Source: Streptomyces marokkonensis
GTDB lineage: Bacteria; Actinomycetota; Actinomycetes; Streptomycetales; Streptomycetaceae
Direction of reading: 5' to 3'
Assembly: GCF_008312835.1 (NCBI RefSeq)
Contig: NZ_VSKS01000002.1
Location: 434,001-498,000, forward strand
Length of the DNA stretch: 64,000 nucleotides
Under the pieces are notes generated by a model. The model saw nothing but the letters and a program-made list of their open reading frames with translations, did no database searches and was not told the origin of the DNA. The position numbers and the translations under genes were made by a program. Below are positions 28,428-36,366 of the stretch, in pieces; position 1 is the first letter of the stretch, and every line of letters starts with the position of its first letter.

Positions 28428-29785
28428 CGGGCGGCACCCCCGTCGCCCTGCCGCCGCGCGGAGTCGCTCAGCCGGACCAGCAGCGCCACGATCGTCCAGT
28501 TGGTCACCACCGACGAACCGCCCTGCGCCAGGAACGGCATCGCCATGCCGGTCAGGGGGATCAGCCCGGTCACCCCGCCCGCGATCACGAACACCTGGAG
28601 CGCCACGATCGAGGCGAGCCCCACGGCGAGCAGCCGGCCGAAGGGATCGCGCAGGGCGAGCCCCGCCCGGTAGCCGCGCTCCACCAGCAGCCCGTACAGC
28701 AGGAAGATCGCCGCCAGCCCGGCCAGGCCCAGCTCCTCACCGGCCGTCGCCAGGATGAAGTCGGACTTGACCGCGAAGCCGATGAGCACGGAGTGCCCGA
28801 GACCCAGCCCGGTGCCGAGGATCCCGCCCTCCGCGAAGGCGAACAGGGACTGGGCGAGCTGGTTCGGGCCCTCGCCCGCCTCGATGGAGGCGAACGGGTG
28901 CAGCCAGGTCTCGATCCTGTGGTGCACGTGCGGTTCCAGCCGTCCCACGGCCACCGCACCCAGGGAGGCCAGCAGGAGACCGACGGCGATCCAGCCGGTA
29001 CGGCCGGTGGCGACGTAGAGCAGCACCACGAACAGGCCGAAGAACAGCAGCGAGGTGCCGAGGTCCCGTTCCAGGACCAGGACGCCCACACTGACCAGCC
29101 AGACGGCGACGATGGGGCCGAGCACCCGGCCGGTCGGCAGTCGCAGCCACCGGACGCGGCGGCCGGCGTAGGTGAGGGCGCTCCGGTTCGCGGCGAGATA
29201 CGCGGCGAAGAAGACCGCCAGCAGCACTTTCGCGAACTCGCCGGGCTGGATGGAGAATCCGGCGATCCGGATCCAGATCCGGGCCCCGTTGACCGCGGGG
29301 AAGAGGATCGGGACCGTCAGCAGGACGAGTGCGGCGGTGACGCAGACGTAGGTGTAGCGCTGGAGCACCCGGTGGTCGCGCAGCACCAGGACGACCGCGG
29401 TGAACAGGGCCACGCCGAGGGCCGACCAGACCAGTTGGGTCGGGGCGGCCGGTTCGCCCGGTGCCTCCAGGTCGAGCCGGTAGATCAGCACCAGGCCGAG
29501 GCCGTTGAGCAGGACCCCGATCGGCAGCGGCAGCGGGTCGGCGTGCGGGGCGCGCCAGCGCACCGCCAGATGCGCGACCAGGGCGAGCACACCGAGCCCG
29601 GCGCCGTAACCGGCGGCGCCGGGCGGGACGGTGCCGTTCCTGGCGAGGCCGACGGCGCAGTATCCGTACACCGACAGCGCGACGGCCAGGACGATCAGGG
29701 TGAGTTCGATGCCGCGGCGCCCGGGGAGGCGGACGGTGGGCGTGGGCGGATCCGCCGTCGCCAGGGTGATACCGGCCTTGCTCAT
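28424..29785 (-). CDS. FtsW/RodA/SpoVE-family (SEDS) peptidoglycan polymerase
   Basis: 453 residues with about ten to twelve hydrophobic helices from residue 28 on. SEDS signatures are present: WIRIAGFSIQPGEFAKV, LVLERDLGTSLLFFGLF and LTGMAMPFLAQGGSSVVTNW. It polymerises lipid II into glycan strands in the membrane and works with the PBP2-type enzyme encoded next to it. About 25 extra N-terminal residues precede the first helix. The transcript continues directly into the transpeptidase gene. Confidence 0.95.
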   Translation of the reverse strand: MSKAGITLATADPPTPTVRLPGRRGIELTLIVLAVALSVYGYCAVGLARNGTVPPGAAGYGAGLGVLALVAHLAVRWRAPHADPLPLPIGVLLNGLGLVLIYRLDLEAPGEPAAPTQLVWSALGVALFTAVVLVLRDHRVLQRYTYVCVTAALVLLTVPILFPAVNGARIWIRIAGFSIQPGEFAKVLLAVFFAAYLAANRSALTYAGRRVRWLRLPTGRVLGPIVAVWLVSVGVLVLERDLGTSLLFFGLFVVLLYVATGRTGWIAVGLLLASLGAVAVGRLEPHVHHRIETWLHPFASIEAGEGPNQLAQSLFAFAEGGILGTGLGLGHSVLIGFAVKSDFILATAGEELGLAGLAAIFLLYGLLVERGYRAGLALRDPFGRLLAVGLASIVALQVFVIAGGVTGLIPLTGMAMPFLAQGGSSVVTNWTIVALLVRLSDSARRQGDGGAAR

Positions 29786-29828
29786 GTCCGGAACTTACCC
29801 AAATGGGGTGCCTTGTGCGCTTCGCTCA

Positions 29829-30389
29829 TCAGCACCAGCGTGGCGCGGCACCGATGTTGTCGATGTGCGCGGCCGGACCCCAGGCCCAGGTGCCGTCCGT
29901 GAGGAGGTACCAGAGGGGATTGCCGTTCACCTTGTCGCCGGGGACCTTGCAGAAGATCGAAACGACGTCGCCCTTGTGGGCGTACCGGATGATCTGCGAA
30001 CCGCGGTTCGGGGCTGAGCGCAGGGCCAGGGACTGAGCCGTGACGACACCCCTGTACCGGCCCTGGTCGCCGTGGTTGCCGCCGGCCTGGTTGTTCCAGT
30101 CGCCGTTGCCGCCACCGCTCTGCTGGTTCGAGCCGCTGTCGTGGCCGCCGTTGCCGCCCTGCTGGTTGCCACCGCCCTGCTGGTTGCCACCGCCCTGCTG
30201 GTCGCCACCGCCCTGCTGGTCGCCACCGCCGTTGTCGTAGCCGTTCCCGCCCTGCTGGCTCCAGTTCCCCTGGTCGCCCTGGTTCGGGTCGTCGGCGGCG
30301 AAGGCGGGGGTGACGGCGGTCGCGACCGCGAGGGCCCCGGCGGCGAGAGCCATGGGCAGTCGGCGGGCGAGTGGGGGGCGGGGAGCCAT
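29829..30389 (-). CDS. secreted SH3-like domain protein with Gln/Gly repeat
   Basis: 186 residues from the ATG at 30389 with a signal peptide (MALAAGALAVATAVTPAFA). A low-complexity region (about 35-115) contains (QQGGGN/D) repeats and is very rich in Gly, Gln and Asn. The C-terminal SH3-like domain reads GVVTAQSLALRSAPNRGSQIIRYAHKGDVVSIFCKV ... WYLLTDGTWAWGPAAHI. Such domains bind cell wall or peptides. It lacks an enzymatic domain. It may be a wall-associated spacer or matrix protein. Confidence 0.87.
   Translation of the reverse strand: MAPRPPLARRLPMALAAGALAVATAVTPAFAADDPNQGDQGNWSQQGGNGYDNGGGDQQGGGDQQGGGNQQGGGNQQGGNGGHDSGSNQQSGGGNGDWNNQAGGNHGDQGRYRGVVTAQSLALRSAPNRGSQIIRYAHKGDVVSIFCKVPGDKVNGNPLWYLLTDGTWAWGPAAHIDNIGAAPRWC
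30157..30228. repeat. four tandem 18-bp coding repeats
   Basis: Four head-to-tail copies of an 18-bp unit starting CCCTGCTGG. The first two carry TTGCC and the last two TCGCC. They encode GGGNQQ or GGGDQQ in the SH3-like protein. The near-identity of copies points to recent expansion. Confidence 0.9.
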
Positions 30390-30527
30390 GGCAGTACCTC
30401 CATGTAGGGGGAAACGGGTCGAAGGTGACTTGATCGCCACACTAGGAGCGCCCCCTGGCACCCGCGCGCCCTGCTGCGCCATCGGGGACGGCACTGGGCC
30501 CTCCGGGTCATACGCACCGCCCGGCGG

Positions 30528-31034
30528 CTACTCCGTCAGCTCCTCCAGCAGCCGCGCCGTGGTCAGCCCCGCCCGCAGGTAGTCGACGAAGAGGTCGTTG
30601 TGCAGTGCCCAGGGCGAGCGGCGGGAGCGGATCAACCGGATCGCCGTCTCGGCGGTACGGCCCCGGCGCATCAGCGCGTGCGCGACCACCAGACCGGAGC
30701 GGTTGTACCCGTGGTAACAGCGCACGAGGACCGTGCGTCCGCCGTCCAGTGCCTCGCACGCCGCCTCAGCGAGCCGGATCACGCCCGCGAGCTGCGTCCC
30801 GTCCAGCGGCCCGTCGGGGATGGGCCACACATGGTGCTCGATCCCGGGGTCCGGGCCGTGCCCGGGCAGCCGCAGCAGCGTCTGGACAAGATCGAACTGC
30901 CGGTTCGCCACGGCGAACTCCAGCCGGCCGGAAAGACCCCGGAACTCGTGTCCGCCCATCCACAGGCCGGGCACGATCTCGTTCCACGGACTGTCCGGAG
31001 CCGGTACGTCGGGTTGCCTCCTGCGGGTACGCAA
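30528..31034 (-). CDS. dual-specificity/tyrosine protein phosphatase-like protein
   Basis: 168 residues from a TTG start at 31034, chosen because GGGGAGG (31041-31047) is ideally spaced and no ATG or GTG fits. The P-loop is VLVRCYHGYNRSGLV, a C-x5-R-S phosphatase signature. WNEIVPGLWMGGHEF at the N-terminus and the helical tail (YLRAGLTTARLLEEL) match small dual-specificity phosphatases. It hydrolyses phosphotyrosine or other phosphoesters via a cysteinyl-phosphate intermediate. It is divergent from the NERD gene. Confidence 0.85.
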   Translation of the reverse strand: MRTRRRQPDVPAPDSPWNEIVPGLWMGGHEFRGLSGRLEFAVANRQFDLVQTLLRLPGHGPDPGIEHHVWPIPDGPLDGTQLAGVIRLAEAACEALDGGRTVLVRCYHGYNRSGLVVAHALMRRGRTAETAIRLIRSRRSPWALHNDLFVDYLRAGLTTARLLEELTE

Positions 31035-31134
31035 CGGCGCCTCCCCACCCTCACCGCCCAACTCCTCTCCAAGGTAACCGGCTTCTTGCCCCTGGAGCAC
31101 CCCGCCTGTTCCCATGGATGTGGGGTGATGGTGC

Positions 31135-31938
31135 ATGGACGGACTGCGCGTCATACCGACCTGGCGGCACGGCCGGGAAAGGCTGTACGTCTGCCTCCCG
31201 GACGGCAGGAACCTCGCCTGGTACGACCGCGAGACGGCCAGGGTGAACCTGCTCGGCGAGGACCACGAGGAGGAGGTGCTCACCGCGCTGGGCCCCTTCC
31301 TCACCGGCCCGGTCTCGGTCGGCCCGCCGCCCATCCCCACCCCCGCCGAGCTGGCACGTCTCTCCCTGCACCCCGACGACGACCTCGCGCCGAACCGTCC
31401 CGGCGAGGCCCTGCTGATCGCCCTCGACCGCGACCCCGGCCCGGCCCGCCGGCTCCGCCCCGATCCGCGCCGCAGGGCCCTCACCGCGGAGCGGACGGTG
31501 GGCGAGGCCCTGGACCGCATGGACCGGGCGGGCTGGCACACCCTGCACTCGGTCCCGCTGCCCGGCGGCGACCGCATCCACCATCTGCTGATCGGCCCCG
31601 GCGGGCTGTACGCCGTCCACTCCCTGTACGCCCACAGGCAGCGGGTGACGGTCGCCGACCCCCGGGTCGCGCTGGGCCGCCACGAACCGCTGCCCCTCCT
31701 GCGACGCGTCCGCTCCGACGCCGACCGCGCCTCCTACGCGCTGACGGCCGAGGTCCGCCCGGTCCTGGTCCTGGTCGCAGCGTCGGCCGTGAAGGTCCCG
31801 GTGCCGCCCCGCGAGGTGCGTGTCCTGACGGACGCCGGACTGGAGGACCTGACCCGCGCGGGCGGTGTCCTGAAACCGGCCGACGTGGAGGCCCTGCACG
31901 CCATGGCCCGGGACCGGAACACCTGGTCCCGGCTGTGA
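31135..31938 (+). CDS. NERD (nuclease-related) domain protein
   Basis: 267 residues from the ATG at 31135. The NERD domain covers about 120-240: TVGEALDRMDRAGWHTLHSVPL, DRIHHLLIGPGGLYAVHSLYA, RPVLVLVAAS. This is the restriction-endonuclease-like arrangement, but the usual catalytic Asp-x-Lys residues are weak; HLLIGPGG replaces the more common DHVVVGPGG. Function is unknown. It lies in a DNA end-joining neighbourhood and is convergent with the LigD polymerase gene. Confidence 0.8.
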   Translation: MDGLRVIPTWRHGRERLYVCLPDGRNLAWYDRETARVNLLGEDHEEEVLTALGPFLTGPVSVGPPPIPTPAELARLSLHPDDDLAPNRPGEALLIALDRDPGPARRLRPDPRRRALTAERTVGEALDRMDRAGWHTLHSVPLPGGDRIHHLLIGPGGLYAVHSLYAHRQRVTVADPRVALGRHEPLPLLRRVRSDADRASYALTAEVRPVLVLVAASAVKVPVPPREVRVLTDAGLEDLTRAGGVLKPADVEALHAMARDRNTWSRL

Positions 31939-31957
31939 GAGGCGTCCCCGGGCGCGC

Positions 31958-32839
31958 TCACGGCAGCTCACCCGCGTGCCGTGGATCGAGCAGCGGCGCC
32001 AGCAGATCGCCGTAGTCCCGCACCCGCGGGCCGATGTCCGGGGCACGGAGCGCCATCCGCTCCGGCGCCCGGCACTCCTCGACCTCGTCCCAGGTCACCG
32101 GCGCCGACACCAGCGGTTCGGCCCGCGCCCGCAGCGTGTACGGGGCGGCCGTGGTCTTCCGGGCCGCGTTCTGGCTCCAGTCGACGAACACCTTCCCCGG
32201 CCGCAGACTCCTGGTCATCCGGTGCAGCACCAGCCGGGGCATGGCCTTCTCCGCCTCCACGGCCAGCGCCTTGGCGTACTCCGACACTCGTTCGGAGGAA
32301 GCTCCCCGCACCGCCGCCAGCAGATGCAGCCCCTTCGACCCGGAGGTCTTGACGTACGCCTCGATCCCGTCCGCCGCCAGCCGCTCCCGCAGCCACAGAG
32401 CGACCTCGCAGCAGTGCACGACCGTCGCCGGCGCCCCCGGGTCCAGGTCGAACACGATGCGGTCGGCCTGTCCCGGGGCGCCGATGAGCCACTGGTGCGT
32501 GTGGAACTCGGTGACCAGGTTCGCCGCCCACATCAGGCTCGGCAGGTCCTGCACCAGCACCATCCGGGCCGGTCCCTCGGTCCTCGGCACCTCGGCGGTG
32601 GTGACCCAGTCGGGCGTACCCGGCGGCACGTTCTTGGTGAAGAACACCTGGCCGTCGGGCCCGTCCGGATACCGCAGGAAGGACACCGGCCGCTCCCGCA
32701 GATGGGGCAGCAGCACGTCGGCGACGGTCGCGTAGTAGTGCAGTACCTCCGCCTTGGTGAACCCGGTGGCGGGATACAGCACCTTCTCCAGGTTGCTGAG
32801 CGCGAGCCGTCGCCCCTCCACCTCAGTGATAGGCGCCAT
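31958..32839 (-). CDS. LigD-type polymerase/primase domain protein (NHEJ)
   Basis: 293 residues from the ATG at 32839. It has the archaeo-eukaryotic-primase fold of the LigD polymerase: LYPATGFTKAEVLHYY, RPVSFLRYPDG, FFTKNVPPGTPDWV, the metal site FDLDPG, SGSKGLHLLAAV and VFVDWSQNAARKTTAAPYTLRA. It adds ribonucleotides or fills gaps at broken ends. It is a stand-alone polymerase without the ligase or phosphoesterase domain, as is common in Streptomyces. It is divergent from ku (73 bp apart), so the two form a regulated end-joining pair. Confidence 0.95.
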   Translation of the reverse strand: MAPITEVEGRRLALSNLEKVLYPATGFTKAEVLHYYATVADVLLPHLRERPVSFLRYPDGPDGQVFFTKNVPPGTPDWVTTAEVPRTEGPARMVLVQDLPSLMWAANLVTEFHTHQWLIGAPGQADRIVFDLDPGAPATVVHCCEVALWLRERLAADGIEAYVKTSGSKGLHLLAAVRGASSERVSEYAKALAVEAEKAMPRLVLHRMTRSLRPGKVFVDWSQNAARKTTAAPYTLRARAEPLVSAPVTWDEVEECRAPERMALRAPDIGPRVRDYGDLLAPLLDPRHAGELP

Positions 32840-32912
32840 ACGATGAGAATCTCACGCAAACCAGGACAAGAATCCCGACAGTGATCGGCAGACGACCGGA
32901 AAGGTGCTGCAC

Positions 32913-33917
32913 GTGAGATCCATTTGGAACGGCGCGATCTCGTTCGGCCTGGTCAGCATCCCGATCAAGCTGGTGAACGCCACCGAGAACCACTCGATCT
33001 CCTTCCGTCAGATCCACACGGAGGACGGCGGCCGGATCCGGTACCGCAAGTTCTGCGAGCTGGAGGACCGCGAGGTCACCGGCCAGGAGATCGGCAAGGG
33101 GTACGAGGACGCGGACGGCACGATCATCCCGATCACCGACGAGGACCTCTCCAGTCTGCCGCTCCCCACCGCGAAGACGATCGAGATCGTCGCCTTCGTC
33201 CCCGAGGACCGGATCGACCCGCTCCAGATGGACGCGGCGTACTACCTCGCGGCGGGCGGGGCACCGGCGGCCAAGCCGTACACGCTGCTGCGCGAGGCGC
33301 TGAAGCGGAGCAACAAGGTGGCCATCGCGAAGTACGCCCTGCGCGGGCGGGAGCGCCTGGGCATGCTCCGCGTGGTCGGCGACGCCATCGCCATGCACGG
33401 CCTGCTCTGGCCGGACGAGGTCCGCGCCCCCGAGGGGGTGGCGCCCGACACGAGTGTCACCGTCCGGGACAAGGAGCTGGACCTCGCCGACGCCCTGATG
33501 GACACCCTCGGCGAGGTCGACCTGCAGGACCTGCACGACGAGTACCGCGAGGCGGTAGAAGAGGTCATCGCCGCGAAGGCCGCCGGTGAGGCCCCGCCGG
33601 AGGCCCCCGAGCCGGAGCGGGGCGGCAAGGTCCTCGACCTGATGGCGGCGCTGGAGAACAGCGTCCGGGCGGCCCGCGAGTCCCGAGGCGAGGAGGCCGA
33701 GGTCAAGGACCTCCCGCAGCGCAAGACGTCCTCCCGCTCGTCGCCCAAGGACACCGGGGGCAAGAAGTCGACGTCGACGGCGAAGAAGAAGACGGCGTCC
33801 TCGACCCGGAAGTCGACGTCGAAGACGGCCCAGCCCGAGAAGAGGACGACGGCGAAGAAGTCGCCCGCGAAGAAGACGGCGGCGAAGAAGACGGCGTCCC
33901 GCAAACGCTCGGCCTGA
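32913..33917 (+). CDS. ku: Ku protein, non-homologous end joining
   Basis: 334 residues. The GTG at 32913 gives the classic MRSIWNGAISFGLVSIPIKL start; a GTG nine bases earlier is possible but less well spaced from GGAAAGG. The Ku core runs to about residue 260 and would dimerise into a ring around DNA ends and recruit LigD. The C-terminal 70 residues are a Lys/Ala/Ser/Thr-rich tail with repeated KKT/AKK units, a DNA-binding extension known in streptomycete and mycobacterial Ku. Complete. Confidence 0.96.
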   Translation: MRSIWNGAISFGLVSIPIKLVNATENHSISFRQIHTEDGGRIRYRKFCELEDREVTGQEIGKGYEDADGTIIPITDEDLSSLPLPTAKTIEIVAFVPEDRIDPLQMDAAYYLAAGGAPAAKPYTLLREALKRSNKVAIAKYALRGRERLGMLRVVGDAIAMHGLLWPDEVRAPEGVAPDTSVTVRDKELDLADALMDTLGEVDLQDLHDEYREAVEEVIAAKAAGEAPPEAPEPERGGKVLDLMAALENSVRAARESRGEEAEVKDLPQRKTSSRSSPKDTGGKKSTSTAKKKTASSTRKSTSKTAQPEKRTTAKKSPAKKTAAKKTASRKRSA

Positions 33918-33977
33918 CCCGCCGGCCGCCCGGCGTCTGCGAGCAGCGCCGCGTGGGTGCGGCTCGGGGGGAGCTCG

Positions 33978-34045
33978 CGCAGCCCGGCGCCCACGGGGTG
34001 CCGTCGCGCCCACCCGTGCCGCCCTGCGGCACGACTGCCCGCGGA
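33978..34045. repeat. dispersed 68-bp hairpin repeat, copy 2
   Basis: Ungapped match to 507-574 (63 of 68 by hand). The stem CGTGCCG/CGGCACG is fully conserved while the substitutions fall outside it, which suggests selection on the hairpin. Confidence 0.8.
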
Positions 34046-34098
34046 AGCGCCGGCGGCCCGCGCGAGCGGCAGCCCACAAGCGCGTACGGCCAGTCGCC

Positions 34099-34174
34099 TA
34101 TGGCGCGGTGCGCGGATTGCGGTGGGGGCGGGAGGGGGCGTATGGCGCGGTGCGCGGATTGCGGTGGGGGCGGG
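34099..34174. repeat. 34-bp direct repeat, two copies
   Basis: TATGGCGCGGTGCGCGGATT plus 14 more bases is identical at 34099-34132 and 34141-34174. Eight bases separate the copies. Confidence 0.9.
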
Positions 34175-34396
34175 GACAGGCGCCTGCGGCGCGGAGGGGA
34201 CGGGGCGGGGGTGTGCGCCCGCAGCGGCTGGTGCGACTCGGCGCCCCGCACCTCCACCGAGTGACCCGGTCGCGCCAGTCCGAGGACGTACACCCCCGAC
34301 CCGGCCCCGACCCACCCACCGGCACCAGGCGCTACCCAAGCCCCCACCGGAGGGAAGGCGGCGCCGCAGGCCCCCGCCGGAGGGACCCCTCCTCGC

Positions 34397-36166
34397 CTAC
34401 GCCACGCGCCTCAGCGCCAGTACCGCGTTGTGCCCGCCGAACCCGAACGAGTTGCTCAGCACCAGGTCACCGGTGTCCGGCAGTGCCCGCGGTCCGCCAC
34501 GCACCACGTCCAGCCCGATCGCGTCGTCGACCTCCGCGCAGCCGACCGTCGGCGGCACCACCCCGTGGTGCAGCGTGAGCACCGCGGCGACCGCCTCGAC
34601 CCCGCCCGCGGCCCCCTGGAGGTGCCCCAGGTGCCCCTTGAGGGCCGTCACCGGCACCCCGCGCCCCCCGAGCACACCCCGCAGCGCCCGCGCCTCGGCG
34701 AGGTCGCCGTCGACCGTGGCGGTGGCGTGCGCGTTGACGTGCACCACGTCCGCCGGCTGCCCCCCGGCGTCCCGCACGGCCCGCCGCAGGGCGAGGGCGA
34801 TGCCGTCACCGGAGGGGTCCGGCGCCGCGACGTGGTGGGCGTCGGCGGACAGCCCCCACCCCGCGGCCTCGCAGTAGATCCGGGCCCCACGGGCGCGCGC
34901 GTGCTCCTCGGACTCCAGCACGAGTACCCCCGCGCCCTCCCCGTTGACGAACCCGTCCCGGTCCTTGGCGAACGGGTGCGACGGTGAGCCGGCCGACGGA
35001 TCGCCCTCGGCCAGCGCCCGCATCGCGGCGAAGGACGCCATGATCGCGGGCGTGACGACCGCCTCGGCACCGCCCGCGAGGGCGACGTCGACCCGGCCGT
35101 ACCGGATGCGGTCGACGGCCTGTCCGATCGCCTCGGTGCCGGAGGCGCAGGCACTGGTCACGGTGCGCGCCTCACCGGTGACGTGCAGGTCGAGCGAGAC
35201 CTGCGAGGCCGCCTGCGAGGGCACCGTCATCGGGGTGGTGAGCGGGGAGACACCGCGCGGCCCCCTGTCCCGCAGCCTACGGTCCCCGCCGACGAGCACG
35301 GACGCGTCCCCGAGGATGGAGCCGAGGCTCACCCCGACCCGCTCCGGGTCCAGCCCGCTCTCGCGGGTGCCGCCGCCGGCGTACCCGGCGTCGGCCCACG
35401 CCTCCCGCGCCGCGAGCACCGCGAACTGCGCGGCCCGGTTCATCCGCCGCGCCGCCTGGCGGGGCAGCAGCCCGGCCGGGTCCACCGGCACCGTCCCGGC
35501 GACCCGCACCGGCAGCCCGTCGAACTCCTCGTCCGCCAACTCCCGTATGCCGTGCCGTCCTTCGAGCAGCCCCTGCCACAACTCGCCCGTACCGACGCCC
35601 AGCGGGGTGACGGCACCGAGCCCGGTGACCACGACGCGCCGCGCCCCGGCCGCCTCCGCCGCCCGCACGGGACGCGGTTCGTGCCGTACGACGTCGCCCT
35701 CCCGGTCCGCCCCGGCGGCCCAGCGGCGTACGTCGTCGTCGGTCGCCCCGCTCGCGGCCGGGTCCTCGTCGCAGTGCCAGGCGCCCCAGCGGCGGACGTA
35801 CGTCACCTCCTCGGCCAGCGGGTCGACCGCCCGCAGGACGCGCACCCGGTCCCCGTCGCGGAACTGAACGCCGTCCAGGGCGGGCGAACTCACCAGCGGC
35901 ACCGCGGCCACGTCCAGCCGCCGCCCGGCGACGACCACCCGCTGATCGCGCCGCAGCGCCTCCTCGTGGTCCACTCCGCCCAGCGGCGGACGCAGCGTGA
36001 CCCGGATCACCTCCGGGGACTCGGGCAGTGTGTGGGTGACGACGTGCCACCTGTCCTGCGCCGCCTCCTCGCGCGACAGTGCGAACAGATCGCCGGGGAC
36101 GACCTCGGCTGCGGTCACCGTGTGCGGGCGTATGGGTACTTCAGGCGTTTCCGGGGAGTGCGTCAT
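34397..36166 (-). CDS. FabF-type beta-ketoacyl synthase with N-terminal extension
   Basis: 589 residues from the ATG at 36166. Residues about 175-589 are a complete ketosynthase: VVVTGLGAVTPLG, catalytic Cys in VTSACASGTEA, His in NAHATATVDGD, KGHLGHLQGAAGG and NSFGFGGHNAVL. The first 170 residues (TVTAAEVVPGDLFALSREEA ... VRRWGAWHCDEDPA) do not belong to that fold and I do not recognise them. No acyl carrier protein, acyltransferase or other chain-building gene is adjacent, so it is a stand-alone condensing enzyme. It condenses acyl units with malonyl-ACP; its pathway is unknown. Confidence 0.88.
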   Translation of the reverse strand: MTHSPETPEVPIRPHTVTAAEVVPGDLFALSREEAAQDRWHVVTHTLPESPEVIRVTLRPPLGGVDHEEALRRDQRVVVAGRRLDVAAVPLVSSPALDGVQFRDGDRVRVLRAVDPLAEEVTYVRRWGAWHCDEDPAASGATDDDVRRWAAGADREGDVVRHEPRPVRAAEAAGARRVVVTGLGAVTPLGVGTGELWQGLLEGRHGIRELADEEFDGLPVRVAGTVPVDPAGLLPRQAARRMNRAAQFAVLAAREAWADAGYAGGGTRESGLDPERVGVSLGSILGDASVLVGGDRRLRDRGPRGVSPLTTPMTVPSQAASQVSLDLHVTGEARTVTSACASGTEAIGQAVDRIRYGRVDVALAGGAEAVVTPAIMASFAAMRALAEGDPSAGSPSHPFAKDRDGFVNGEGAGVLVLESEEHARARGARIYCEAAGWGLSADAHHVAAPDPSGDGIALALRRAVRDAGGQPADVVHVNAHATATVDGDLAEARALRGVLGGRGVPVTALKGHLGHLQGAAGGVEAVAAVLTLHHGVVPPTVGCAEVDDAIGLDVVRGGPRALPDTGDLVLSNSFGFGGHNAVLALRRVA

Positions 36167-36366
36167 GGCCGTGGATGCTCTCTTTGGTCCGAACTGCCGT
36201 ACTAGGAACGATTCCGAGTGTTCTGTACGCGGTACGGACCAGCCATTGTTGAACTCGAGACATGCCCGATTTGCCCCGCTCTACCATGGAGGTGACGCGA
36301 GACACACCCGACAAATCATCAATCAAGCCCAGGACTTACCCCACCGTAGCCGGACTGTGGAAAACG

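Larger units (their letters stand above)
33918..34396. other. 479-bp repeat-rich non-coding region
   Basis: No believable gene lies between ku and the ketosynthase stop codon; frames here have unnatural composition. It holds copy 2 of the dispersed hairpin repeat (33978-34045) and two copies of a 34-bp direct repeat (34099-34132, 34141-34174). Confidence 0.7.

Noticed and set aside
30157-30228. Possible CRISPR-like array
   Set aside because: The 18-bp units are head to tail without spacers and encode a Gly/Gln repeat.
36141-36326. 61-codon minus-strand frame ahead of the ketosynthase
   Set aside because: No ribosome-binding site and overlap with the ketosynthase start; more likely its promoter region.
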